A stretch of DNA of 64,000 nt, taken from assembly GCA_963726755.1 (NCBI GenBank), contig CAVSDB010000001.1:1452277-1516276 (forward strand), in the 5' to 3' direction. The notes beneath the pieces are model-generated. The model worked only from the letters and a program-made list of their open reading frames with translations, had not been told where the DNA came from and made no database searches. Positions 37,737-46,264 of the stretch are shown here, piece after piece. The translations under genes and the position numbers were made by a program. This stretch comes from DATKIY01 sp963726755 (lineage in GTDB: Bacteria; Actinomycetota; Actinomycetes; JAHEKZ01). How positions within the stretch are numbered: the first letter of the stretch is position 1; every line of letters begins with the position of its first letter.

Positions 37737-39074
37737 ATGGGGACGGCGAAACGGATCCTCGTGGCGGCGGCTCTTGCCTTCGCGCTGGCGACGCCCGTCC
37801 TCCCCGCTGCGGCCGACGATCCGACCCCCTCACCAACGGACTCCCCCACCGACAGCCCAACGCCTAGTCCGTCACCGACGTCCACACCGACGGATCCCAC
37901 GGGGACGCCCACCCCCAAGCCGTCGTCCCCGCACCCTTCGCATTCGCCGACGCACCCGACCCCAACACCGTCGCACTCGCTTAACCCCTTCCCAAACCCA
38001 AGCGCCACGCATCGCCCTCACAGCGCGCACGACAAGGGTCACGGCAAGAAGCAAAAGGGCCATAAGCACGATCGCTACCTGATCGACGTCGCCAACGACT
38101 CGCTGCAGCAGGCGACCCGTAAAGCACGCGCGGCCCAAGCCGTCGCCGACAAGGCGCACAACCACTCACAGCGCGTCAGGCACGAACTGCACGTCGCCAC
38201 GGCGGATCTCGCAGCCGCAGAGAAGGCAGCCACACACGCGCACGAACTCGTTGGTGAGATGGCGCGCGCCATGGCGGAGTACAACCTCTCCGCCGAGTCG
38301 ATCGCCAATCCCGACCTGGTGATGTGGCAAGCACCGCTGAACGCGGTGTCACCGTCGGAGTACGTCGAGCAGTCGGTCCAACTGAGCCAACTCGCTGAGG
38401 GATTCCCGCTGCGCTACGCCGCCGCCCAACGTCGTCTCGACGCCGCTCAAGCAAGTGAAGTCCACGTTGAGGCGGCGGCAGCCAAGGCTGCGACGGCCAC
38501 CGCCAAGGCCGACCAAGCAGCGCATCGCGCGAAGATCGCCGCTCACGATGCGAAGCAGGTCTTCCTCCGGCTAAGCAAGGCCAAGCAGGGCAGTGCCGAG
38601 GAAGCCTGGTGGGCCAACGACTTCGCCAGCAGCGACCTCGGTCAATACCTCGCCGGTCTGGGCGGCGGCCCGAATGTCACCCTCGACTTCCACCAACCGG
38701 GGTCAGGCATCGTGACCAGCCCGTACGGCATGCGGATGCACCCGATCCTGCACGTCTACAAGCTGCACAGCGGCATCGACTACGCAGTGGGCGACGGCAA
38801 GATCCGCGCCGCCAAGCCCGGACGCGTCGTCCGCGCTGGTTACGACGTGGCGTACGGCAACTACATCGTGATCCTGCACGGACAGTTGGGCGATCGGTCA
38901 GTGTCGACGCTGTACGCGCACAGTCGCGCGTTGCTCGTGAAGCAAGGGCAGTACGTCACGACCGGGCAGGTCATCGGACTGGTCGGTGAGTCTGGCTACA
39001 CCACCGGACCGCACCTGCACTTCGAGGTGCGCCTCGATGGGCGACCGATCAATCCGAAGCCGTACGTGCACTAG
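37737..39074 (+). CDS. Secreted M23 metallopeptidase with Pro/Ser/Thr-rich linker
   Basis: About 445 residues. Signal peptide RILVAAALAFALATPVLPAAA; residues about 25-90 are a Pro/Ser/Thr-rich linker; then an Ala/His-rich coiled-coil region with heptad-like spacing; then the LytM domain. Zinc ligands: His and Asp of KLHSGIDYAVG, and His of GPHLHFEVR. Cleaves peptidoglycan cross-links at the cell surface, or is an activator of such enzymes. ATG at 37737 (MGTAKRIL) is preferred. No same-strand partner within 900 bases. Confidence 0.93.
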   Translation: MGTAKRILVAAALAFALATPVLPAAADDPTPSPTDSPTDSPTPSPSPTSTPTDPTGTPTPKPSSPHPSHSPTHPTPTPSHSLNPFPNPSATHRPHSAHDKGHGKKQKGHKHDRYLIDVANDSLQQATRKARAAQAVADKAHNHSQRVRHELHVATADLAAAEKAATHAHELVGEMARAMAEYNLSAESIANPDLVMWQAPLNAVSPSEYVEQSVQLSQLAEGFPLRYAAAQRRLDAAQASEVHVEAAAAKAATATAKADQAAHRAKIAAHDAKQVFLRLSKAKQGSAEEAWWANDFASSDLGQYLAGLGGGPNVTLDFHQPGSGIVTSPYGMRMHPILHVYKLHSGIDYAVGDGKIRAAKPGRVVRAGYDVAYGNYIVILHGQLGDRSVSTLYAHSRALLVKQGQYVTTGQVIGLVGESGYTTGPHLHFEVRLDGRPINPKPYVH

Positions 39075-39077
39075 TCA

Positions 39078-39776
39078 TTAGGCAGGAACTGTCTCGCGCT
39101 TCTTCCCGCGCGCCATGCTCTGCGTCCAGGTGCCGGTCTCGAACCATGACGGGAACGCGCGCGCGAGTCGGCTGGGTCCGAGCACCCGCGCGTAACCCTG
39201 ACGGGTCAGGTCACGGAACCCGAGACGTCCGACGATCCACTGCTGCATGTGTGGGGTTGATGCCTCGACGGCCAAGTCGATGTCGTATCCCGGATCCTCT
39301 TTGCAGACGCTGACCTCGCCGTCGTTGATCCCGAGCCAGCCCTCTGCCGCTCCGGGTCCGGTCAGCATCAGGTGCACGACGGTGCGTTCGGTCGGCAGCT
39401 TGTTAGGTACGGCGAACTGGTGCAGCCGCCAGATGATCGACAGACCGTCGCACTCCTCCTCCGTCGGATCGTCGAACACCCACTCGGCAGCCCAATGCCC
39501 CATCGCCCAAACCACCTGCGACAGAGCTTGGCCCGCCGGTGTGAGTCGGTAGACACCTGCACGTCCTCGACTGGCGACTTCGCGAGTCACCACGCCCTGG
39601 CGCTCCAGCATCCGCAGCCGTTGCGTCAGCAGTGAGCGACTCATCTTCGGAACGCCACGGTGGATCTCGTTGAAGCCAGTGGCACCCACGGTGAGTTCTC
39701 GGATCACTAGCGGCGTCCACCGATCGCCCAAGATTTCGACGCCGGACACGATCGGGCAGTACTCGGTGTAGGCCAT
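39078..39776 (-). CDS. HxlR-family repressor fused to SCP2-like sterol carrier domain
   Basis: About 232 residues. Winged helix of the HxlR type: YCPIVSGVEILGDRWTPLV, ELTVGATGFNEIHRG, SLLTQRLRMLERQGVV. The C-terminal half (HLMLTGPGAAEGWLGIN, DIDLAVEASTPHMQQW) looks like an SCP2-type ligand pocket, so it may sense a lipid or hydrophobic small molecule. ATG at 39776 is preferred to the frame start at 39800. A 17-base inverted repeat lies 36 bases upstream. Divergent from a methyltransferase gene it probably controls. Confidence 0.85.
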   Translation of the reverse strand: MAYTEYCPIVSGVEILGDRWTPLVIRELTVGATGFNEIHRGVPKMSRSLLTQRLRMLERQGVVTREVASRGRAGVYRLTPAGQALSQVVWAMGHWAAEWVFDDPTEEECDGLSIIWRLHQFAVPNKLPTERTVVHLMLTGPGAAEGWLGINDGEVSVCKEDPGYDIDLAVEASTPHMQQWIVGRLGFRDLTRQGYARVLGPSRLARAFPSWFETGTWTQSMARGKKRETVPA

Positions 39777-39811
39777 ACCCACGATTGTGGGCCAGATCAC
39801 TCCCGAGTGGT

Positions 39812-39828
39812 AGTACTGCTTTTGTACT
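39812..39828. promoter_or_regulatory. Candidate HxlR operator (inverted repeat)
   Basis: AGTAC at 39812-39816 and GTACT at 39824-39828 with a 7-base spacer (tgctttt) form a perfect inverted repeat, 36 bases upstream of the HxlR-type start and inside the shared promoter region with the divergent methyltransferase. HxlR proteins bind such short palindromes; assignment is inferred. Confidence 0.5.
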
Positions 39829-40024
39829 CGCCGCGCGGATGCCGTTTCCGCAGGTCAGCGCCCTGCGTGTGTGCACTGAGAGCCACTCGCGGTGGTCGGG
39901 CCAGGCACGAACTTGCCGACGCTCCCGGTACCAACTCGCCACTCGTTTCACCCCGGCCGCTCCCCCGAGCCTGGTTGTGCAGCGCCCACCACGGGTGCGA
40001 CCACCAACAAGAAGGAGTAAGACA

Positions 40025-40852
40025 GTGACAACCACCCCGATCGCGCCCGACTACGCCGCGATCAAGACCAAGCAACAACAGACCTGGGCCAGCGGCGACT
40101 TCTCCGTCGTGGCCTCGCGAATCGTGCTCAGCGCCGAACGCCTTGCGGAGGCGGCGGATCTGACCGCAGGGTCAACCGTGCTCGACGTCGCGACCGGCAG
40201 CGGGAACGCCGCCATCGCCGCGGCGCGTCATGGCACGCACGTCATTGGCGTCGACTACGTCCCGGCCCTCCTCGAGGACGCACGGGATCGCGCGACCGCC
40301 GAAGGGCTGGACGTTGAGTTCAGGCTCGGTGACGCCGAGGACCTGCCGATCGAGGACAACTCGGTCGACGCCGTCCTCAGCGTGTACGGCACGATGTTCG
40401 CGCCCAACCACGAACAGACAGCCGCTGAGATTATCCGGGTCGCGCGTCGCCCAGGAGCCGTCGTCGGTCTCGCGTCCTGGACGCCCACCGGATTCATCGG
40501 AGAGATGTTCGGCGTTATCAGCCGCTACGTCCCGCCGCCCGCCGGAGTTCGCTCACCCATGCTGTGGGGCACCCAGGACCACCTCGTCCGCCTGTTCGGT
40601 GCGGATGCCATCGATATCGAGTCGACCGAACTCACTCAGAGCTTCCGGTTCACCTCACCCGATGAGTTCGTGGAGTTCTTCCGTCGCTGGTACGGCCCTA
40701 CGAATAAGGCATTCGGCGCGCTCGAGGCCGAGCGACAGGTGGAACTTCACGACGACCTTGTCGAGCTGGCCGAACAGTGGGACATCGACCGCAGGACCGG
40801 CGCGCTCACCATTCGGGCCGAGTACCTGCAGTCGATCATCACGTTGCGCTGA
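40025..40852 (+). CDS. Class I SAM-dependent methyltransferase
   Basis: 275 residues. VLDVATGSGNAAIAAARHGT (motif I), IGVDYVPALLEDAR (motif II), SVDAVLSVYGTMFAPNHEQ (motif IV). GTG at 40025 follows AAGGAGT (eight bases), and the product (MTTTPIAPDY) begins correctly there; the longer upstream frame is not conserved. Probably controlled by the divergent HxlR-type regulator. Substrate unknown. Confidence 0.9.
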   Translation: MTTTPIAPDYAAIKTKQQQTWASGDFSVVASRIVLSAERLAEAADLTAGSTVLDVATGSGNAAIAAARHGTHVIGVDYVPALLEDARDRATAEGLDVEFRLGDAEDLPIEDNSVDAVLSVYGTMFAPNHEQTAAEIIRVARRPGAVVGLASWTPTGFIGEMFGVISRYVPPPAGVRSPMLWGTQDHLVRLFGADAIDIESTELTQSFRFTSPDEFVEFFRRWYGPTNKAFGALEAERQVELHDDLVELAEQWDIDRRTGALTIRAEYLQSIITLR

Positions 40853-40861
40853 AGCCACCGG

Positions 40862-42571
40862 TCAGTCGTCAGGCTGACTGTCGATCAGTTTCTGCAGGTC
40901 ATCGAGCTGGGTCGAGGTCCAGCCCGGTGCTGGGACGACGGACTGCCACGCACTCACCATCTGCCCGCCGTAGTTGTGCCCCTGCAAATCAGGCACCGAC
41001 GTCCCGAAGAACTGGTCGACGGTGACCTGCAGGAACGTGACCACCGGAATCCAGTGCATGTCAGGCGTGCGGTCCGGTCCAGGAGTCTCGGCGAGCCAAT
41101 CGGGCTTCTCGAACAACAGGGCCGGACTCCACCACACCACGGGATCGTTAGCGTGCTGCACATACGCCACCCGCGGATACGTCCACGCACCGGACGGGCT
41201 GGTGAAGTCAGTACCTGAAGGTGCGAATCGCACGGTGACGCCGTCGCCGTAGATCGGCTGCCACTGCGGACTGCCGGCGTCGCGATCGGACTCGATCTGG
41301 CCATGCGGTTCGCTGAAGCTCGGCGACCCGAGCCATAGCGCGCCGTCCGTACGTGCCGCCATGTCGCCCGCACTCGCGAATGCTGACTGACCTGCGAACG
41401 AACCTAGGCTCAGTCCGTACGCGATCAACTGCGGTCGGTGCTTCGCCGGCAACTGCGACCACTCGTCGTACACCGCGTCGAACAGCGCTTGCCCCGCCTC
41501 CGCGGCGCGCTCTTTGTCAACGAGGAACGAGATCCAACTCGGCAAGAACGAGTACTGAATACTGGCGATCGCGGTGTCGCCACCCCACAGGTACTCAACG
41601 GAGTCGACCGCCGCTGGTTCGAGCCAACCGGTACCGGTAGCCGCAGCAACGATCAGAACTCGACGATCGAACGCACCGGTGCGCTGCAATTCTTTGACGA
41701 CGAGGTCCGCACGTTCGGCTGCAGTGTCTGCGCTCTCGAGCCCGGCGTACACCCGGATCGGCTCGACGGCAGCCTGACCTGTGACGTCGCTGATTTCCGC
41801 CGCCGTTGGGCCGCCGCCAACAAACCCACGTCCCTGGTATCCGATGCTGTCCCACGTCACGTCAGAGCCCGGACCACCCGAGCGCAATTCCGACGTCGGT
41901 TGCGTGATTCCCGGTGGCGTGCCCTCGTTCTGCGCTGAGTAGGTGTTGTCGGCGAAGCGCACCAACGAGTCGAACGCGACGCCGGTCACGAGCCAGTAGA
42001 CGACAAGGAAGACTGCCGCCACCGCGATCGTCTGCGCTACCGCCGAAGGCACGATGCGTCCGAGCTGACGACTCACGAACCGAGTGACCCAGCGGATCCC
42101 GCGTGAGATCAGCAGGAACAACACGAACAAGAACAGGCTCACAAGCAAGATGTAGAGGAAGTTCTGTTGCTCCAACGCTGGCTCGCCGACGAGGTCGCGT
42201 ACCTGGTTCTGCCAATGAAACCCAAGAATCAGAGCGGTGATCATCACAATCACCCCGACTATCCAAAGCCCCCACCAAACCACTTGTGGCGCTGCCGGAT
42301 CGGCCGCATGTTTGGTGATGCGACGGATGACCCACCAGACGAGCACACCAAGTCCGTATCCGATCACCGCGCCGACGCCTGCGACCAGTCCTTCGTACAA
42401 CCACGGCCTCGGCAGCAGCGACGGCGTCAGCGCAAGCGCAAAGAAGAGGAGCGCGCCGACCATCCCGGGGTACGTCAGCGTCAGCCACCTGCGTCGCGGT
42501 GGACGTTCGTCGGATTCGGCATCCAAGGCGACCTCGCTCGAAGCAGCCTTCCTCCTGGACCTCAGACCCAA
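40862..42571 (-). CDS. Large alpha/beta-hydrolase-family membrane protein
   Basis: 569 residues. N-terminal domain with several membrane helices (VGALLFFALALTPSLLPRPW, then GVGAVIGYGLGVLVWWVIR, then VVWWGLWIVGVIVMITALILG and FLYILLVSLFLFVLFLL), and a C-terminal hydrolase-like domain with AYGLSLGSFAG (nucleophile elbow, Ser) and ALWLGSPSFSEPH. This is the actinobacterial alpha/beta-hydrolase-family group with an N-terminal membrane module; no substrate is established. The N-terminal starts MGLRSRRK at 42571. A hairpin lies between this gene and the DUF559 gene. Confidence 0.85.
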   Translation of the reverse strand: MGLRSRRKAASSEVALDAESDERPPRRRWLTLTYPGMVGALLFFALALTPSLLPRPWLYEGLVAGVGAVIGYGLGVLVWWVIRRITKHAADPAAPQVVWWGLWIVGVIVMITALILGFHWQNQVRDLVGEPALEQQNFLYILLVSLFLFVLFLLISRGIRWVTRFVSRQLGRIVPSAVAQTIAVAAVFLVVYWLVTGVAFDSLVRFADNTYSAQNEGTPPGITQPTSELRSGGPGSDVTWDSIGYQGRGFVGGGPTAAEISDVTGQAAVEPIRVYAGLESADTAAERADLVVKELQRTGAFDRRVLIVAAATGTGWLEPAAVDSVEYLWGGDTAIASIQYSFLPSWISFLVDKERAAEAGQALFDAVYDEWSQLPAKHRPQLIAYGLSLGSFAGQSAFASAGDMAARTDGALWLGSPSFSEPHGQIESDRDAGSPQWQPIYGDGVTVRFAPSGTDFTSPSGAWTYPRVAYVQHANDPVVWWSPALLFEKPDWLAETPGPDRTPDMHWIPVVTFLQVTVDQFFGTSVPDLQGHNYGGQMVSAWQSVVPAPGWTSTQLDDLQKLIDSQPDD

Positions 42572-42666
42572 CGATCTGGACTATCTGGGGCTCAGAAACC
42601 TCGTCGCTGGTGCTCATCCGACCAGTCAATCGCACACCAACTGACTCCGGAGCGTGCCTCGCCTTT

Positions 42667-42715
42667 CGATTCGGTCGAATTAACCACCTCCTGGGTGTCA
42701 AATCGCACCGAATCG
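42667..42715. terminator. Hairpin repeat, terminator candidate for the DUF559 gene
   Basis: Outer 9-bp stem CGATTCGGT / ACCGAATCG (42667-42675 with 42707-42715) and a weaker inner CACC/GGTG pair. It begins 3 bases after the DUF559 stop on the minus strand. Related to the hairpin at 43683-43731 in sequence and placement. Confidence 0.65.
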
Positions 42716-42718
42716 ATG

Positions 42719-43624
42719 TCAGGGACGGGTCAAAGCCGCCCGCACTTGTGCGACCACCCAATCGGGACGCCCCACGAGGTCCTGCCACGTCAGCCGGATC
42801 ACCAGCCAACCGGCCAACTGCAATTCCGTAGCCTTGGCATCGTCAGCTCGACGTTGCTCGGGGAGTTGGTGAAACGCCCAGCCCTGGATCTCGATAGCCA
42901 CGCGCTCCGTGACGAACGCTAGGTCGACCTTGTACGTACGACCACCAGCTTCGACCGCATAGTTCGCGACGAACCAGTCGAGCCCGGCAGCTCGCAGTAT
43001 TCGGTGGCACAGCCGCTCGGCCTCGGATGCAGCCCGATCGGACGCCTGCCGGACGAGTCGCCGCGCTTGCTTCGAACCGTTGCGTGAGGACTCGCTGACA
43101 GCCGCCACTAGCGACGGCAAGTCGATCAACTCCAGCACGAGCATGCGATCGATGAGTTGCTGCGCGGTTTCAGCCCCCAGCAGGTGAGCGCAATCGACAG
43201 CCGTGCGAAGCCGACTCGTGACTGCTAGACCGCCGAGCGGCACAACGTCAGCACGCGGAATATGGAGATTGAATGGCTTCAACCTCGACCGCGGCCACGT
43301 TCGCCGACTCTGCGGCGGTACGGCAATCGTGATCGGCCACGTCTGCGGAAGCAAGCTGCGAACCGCAGCCGCCGACCCACCTATTACGGTGCTGCCTACC
43401 CCGCCGCTAAGGACGCCCGCCCACGCCCACGTCGTCCACGTCACGGGTGCCCCCGCAAACACGTAAGCGCCAGTGAACAAACCGAACCATGCACCAGACG
43501 AGAGGCGACGATCGATTTGCCGACGAGAAAGCCCGACGTCAAGAGCCTGCTTTCGATTGAACGCCCCGGCTTGACGACTGGCCAAGCTGGCCAGCGTTGA
43601 GTCGGGTGATTGGGGCTTGCGCAT
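42719..43624 (-). CDS. AbiEi-like/DUF559 endonuclease-fold protein
   Basis: About 301 residues. N-terminal wHTH of the AbiEi antitoxin type (FNRKQALDVGLSRRQIDRRL, GLFTGAYVFAG), then DUF559 (Vsr-like) with VDLAFVTERVAIEIQGW and ADDAKATELQLAGWLVIRLTW, giving the Asp/Glu/Gln pattern of an endonuclease fold. Many actinobacteria carry this protein singly; it may be a nuclease or a transcriptional regulator. ATG at 43624 (MRKPQSPD). Bracketed by two related hairpins. No toxin partner adjoins it. Confidence 0.85.
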   Translation of the reverse strand: MRKPQSPDSTLASLASRQAGAFNRKQALDVGLSRRQIDRRLSSGAWFGLFTGAYVFAGAPVTWTTWAWAGVLSGGVGSTVIGGSAAAVRSLLPQTWPITIAVPPQSRRTWPRSRLKPFNLHIPRADVVPLGGLAVTSRLRTAVDCAHLLGAETAQQLIDRMLVLELIDLPSLVAAVSESSRNGSKQARRLVRQASDRAASEAERLCHRILRAAGLDWFVANYAVEAGGRTYKVDLAFVTERVAIEIQGWAFHQLPEQRRADDAKATELQLAGWLVIRLTWQDLVGRPDWVVAQVRAALTRP

Positions 43625-43682
43625 CAACCCACTGTCGGTGTTCGTGGCTGGCGCTCGGCTGCTCAATCACATGACTGTGGAT

Positions 43683-43731
43683 CGATTCGGTGCGATCTGC
43701 CACCTGTGAGGTGGTAAATCGCACTGAACCG
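43683..43731. terminator. Hairpin repeat, terminator candidate for the amidotransferase gene
   Basis: Outer stem 43683-43696 with 43718-43731 (14 bp, one mismatch, one G-T), inner 6-bp stem CCACCT / AGGTGG at 43700-43705 and 43709-43714, loop GTG. It starts 3 bases after the amidotransferase stop (43735) on the minus strand. Shares sequence with 42667-42715. Confidence 0.75.
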
Positions 43732-43734
43732 ACG

Positions 43735-44562
43735 TCAAGCGGTCGGCACGAACGGCTGCATCTCGTCCCGGCCGGCTTGAACCACCAACGACGTCGCCTC
43801 GGGCACCTCGTTCCACGCTCCTGGCAAGTCACCCAACGGCTCCGACACCACCAGCCGAGACTCGGAACCGAACTCAGCGAGTAGCCGATTCTTCGGGTAC
43901 GTGTGTTGCAAGGTCTCGACGTCGGTGCTGTAGAAGAGCGTGCGTGACGTGCCCTCGCTTGAGTATCGAAACGCCCACAGGCTTTCGCCGTCGCTGGTAG
44001 CGACCGTCATCTGAATCGGATGCTCGACGCCGTGCGCTCGTCCGGCCTTCTCGATCGCGCCCACCGCGCGAGCCACCGCAGCGCGTGCGTCTTGGTGCAA
44101 GCCGTACGTCAGCGCGAGGAAGAAGAACACCTCGGAATCGGTCGAGCCCTCGATGTGCGGATAGAGCTCAGGGTCGATCTGGAGTACGAGGTCGCGCTTG
44201 ACCTTGCCGAACTCACGGATCAAACCGTTGTGCATCCATAGCCAGTTCTTGTAACGGAACGGGTGGCAGTTGGTCTGTTGGATCGCTCCTCCGCTGGACG
44301 CGCGCACGTGCGCTAGAACCATCCCCGACGTCACGTGCTCGGCCACGCTTCGCAAATTGCGGTCGTTCCAAGCCGGTTCCGTACTGCGGAACTGCGCCGG
44401 TCCGTCCCCTAGGCCGTACCACCCGATGCCGAACCCGTCGCCGTTGGTGGTCTCGGCGCCAAGCTTGGAATGCAGACTCTGGTCAATGAGCGAGTGCGCC
44501 GGTTTGTACAACAGGTCGCCAACCACGACCGGTGTTCCCGAGTAAGCCATCCACCGACACAT
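43735..44562 (-). CDS. Class II glutamine amidotransferase (YafJ/EgtC-like)
   Basis: 275 residues. The catalytic Cys2 follows the initiator Met (MCRWMAYSGTP), then ETTNGDGFGIGWYG, HVRASSGGAIQQTNCHPF and MHNGLIREF, the Ntn glutaminase motifs. C-terminal end EMQPFVPTA. Family members release ammonia from glutamine or act on gamma-glutamyl substrates (EgtC in ergothioneine synthesis is one); no ergothioneine neighbours are seen, so specificity is open. Divergent from a methyltransferase. A hairpin follows the stop. Confidence 0.9.
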   Translation of the reverse strand: MCRWMAYSGTPVVVGDLLYKPAHSLIDQSLHSKLGAETTNGDGFGIGWYGLGDGPAQFRSTEPAWNDRNLRSVAEHVTSGMVLAHVRASSGGAIQQTNCHPFRYKNWLWMHNGLIREFGKVKRDLVLQIDPELYPHIEGSTDSEVFFFLALTYGLHQDARAAVARAVGAIEKAGRAHGVEHPIQMTVATSDGESLWAFRYSSEGTSRTLFYSTDVETLQHTYPKNRLLAEFGSESRLVVSEPLGDLPGAWNEVPEATSLVVQAGRDEMQPFVPTA

Positions 44563-44614
44563 GTTGCGCCTCCGTCCGCAGGATCCTGATCCGAACGAAC
44601 GCTACTCTCGCGAA

Positions 44615-45412
44615 GTGCCGGAACCGAGGGCCGAAAGGCCCGGACCCAGCGACGACGAACGCCACGCGCTGAATCGTGATCTATGGGACGTGGTCAACGA
44701 GCAGTTCTCCGACGACGATGCGCTGCGGCGCTGGAACACGTCCGAGATCGAGTGGGGACTGTTCGGGAACACCGAAGCCGAACTGCAGATCCTCGGCGAG
44801 GTAAGCGGGCTGGACGTTGTAGAGCTCGGCTGTGGCTCTGCGTACTTCTCGGCCTGGCTCGCACGTCGTGGCGCACGTCCGGTCGGTGTCGACCTGTCCC
44901 CCGCGCAACTGCATACCGCCCGACGTTGTCAGGAAACAACAGGCCTGACGTTCCCGTTGATCGAGGCCAGCGCAGAGGACGTGCCGCTGCCCGACGACTC
45001 CGCAGACCTCGTCATCAGCGACTACGGCGCCAGTGTCTGGTGCGACCCGGAGCGTTGGGTGTCGGAGGCCGCGCGGCTGCTAAATCCCAATGGCCGGCTG
45101 GTCTTCATCACGCACAGCCGGCTCGTGTCGCTCTGCGTCCCCGAGGACGGCGGAGTTGCCGGCGAGACCCTGCAACGACCGCAAGCAGGAACCAGCCGCG
45201 TCCAATGGCCCGGCGGTGGCATCGAGTTCCATCCCAGCCACAGCGAGTGGATAGAGGTCCTCACCGCGAATGGCTTCGCCGTCGACGCGCTGCACGAGCT
45301 ATACGCGCAACCCGACGCCGCAGCGCATCGCTTCTACGACATCGCGACCCCTGAGTGGGCGATGCAATGGCCGGTCGAAGATCTTTGGGTCGCGCATCTC
45401 CCGCGTAGCTAA
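44615..45412 (+). CDS. Class I SAM-dependent methyltransferase
   Basis: About 265 residues. VVELGCGSAYFSAWLARRGA (motif I), GVDLSPAQLHTARR (motif II), DDSADLVISDYGASVW (motif IV), then LLNPNGRLVFITHS. The start at 44615 (GTG, VPEPRAERPG) lies in a good frame; the ORF opens from 44561, opposite the amidotransferase start. Its stop overlaps the convergent DUF2461 stop by 4 bases. Substrate unknown. Confidence 0.85.
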   Translation: MPEPRAERPGPSDDERHALNRDLWDVVNEQFSDDDALRRWNTSEIEWGLFGNTEAELQILGEVSGLDVVELGCGSAYFSAWLARRGARPVGVDLSPAQLHTARRCQETTGLTFPLIEASAEDVPLPDDSADLVISDYGASVWCDPERWVSEAARLLNPNGRLVFITHSRLVSLCVPEDGGVAGETLQRPQAGTSRVQWPGGGIEFHPSHSEWIEVLTANGFAVDALHELYAQPDAAAHRFYDIATPEWAMQWPVEDLWVAHLPRS

Positions 45413-46071
45413 CTTTCCGGTTCCAAAGCCGGATCGGCCGCCGGTCCGACGTGGTCGGCCAGCCACTCGGTCAACGGCTGCAGTTGTCGCCAGTCCGTAC
45501 GCACTCGGGTGAAGGTCTGTACGCGTTCCCATCCACTCTTCGACTGGTAGGTCTTCGACGCGGTCAGCGCGCGGAACCTGAGCAGGTCGAGGTCGGGATG
45601 GTCGGCGGCCACGCCCCTCGGCCGGGTCTTCAACGGCTGCCCGTCGATCTCCCAACCCTTCTTCTCCAGCTTCTTGATGAGCCCACGAACGTATCCGGCT
45701 TGGCCGGACTCGATCGCCTCGCGAAATTCCGCCACCTGCTGTCCCTGCGGCGAGTACCAGCCACCTGCCACCATCAACCCGGTCGCCGAAACTTGCAGGT
45801 AGTAGCCGATCGCGTCCTCGAGTCCGACGTACGCGCCTTGATGGTCCTTAAGCGGTGACTTGTCCTTGGCGAACCGCACATCTCGGTACGGACGGAACAG
45901 GTGCGCCTCACCGAATTCGCCCGCTAACTCAGCCGTCAAGGCCACGAGCGGTTCCTTGACGTATCGCTCGTAATCGGGTTTGTGCGCCTGCCACCACGAC
46001 CTGGTGTTGTCAGCTGACAATTGGTCGTAAAAGTCGAAGGCCTCGACCGGGATACCGCTGAATGACCCCAT
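45409..46071 (-). CDS. DUF2461 protein
   Basis: 220 residues. FDFYDQLSADNTRSWWQAHKP, VRFAKDKSPLKDHQGAY and GGWYSPQGQQVAEFREAI are diagnostic of DUF2461, a conserved bacterial family of unknown function. ATG at 46071. Shares its stop region with the convergent methyltransferase (4-base overlap). Confidence 0.92.
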   Translation of the reverse strand: MGSFSGIPVEAFDFYDQLSADNTRSWWQAHKPDYERYVKEPLVALTAELAGEFGEAHLFRPYRDVRFAKDKSPLKDHQGAYVGLEDAIGYYLQVSATGLMVAGGWYSPQGQQVAEFREAIESGQAGYVRGLIKKLEKKGWEIDGQPLKTRPRGVAADHPDLDLLRFRALTASKTYQSKSGWERVQTFTRVRTDWRQLQPLTEWLADHVGPAADPALEPES

Positions 46072-46264
46072 GCAGTCAACCTTCCGTCACGTCGGCTTCG
46101 TGTGCGCCGCAGGCTGTTCGACAGACAAGGATGGCGCAGGTCCCAGCCGCCAACTACGTCTGGGGCAAAGACTGCGATCCACCAAGTACCCCTGGCTACC
46201 GACGGGACGGTGTCGAGGACCATCGTCCCGAACGCCTGACCTCTCCGTCTGTCACAGTTGCTCA

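Noticed and set aside
40861..40890. Short GTCAGGCTGAC hairpin shared with 47891-47915
   Set aside because: Stem too short (4-5 bp with a 1-3 base loop) to call a terminator and the shared word is only 11 bases.
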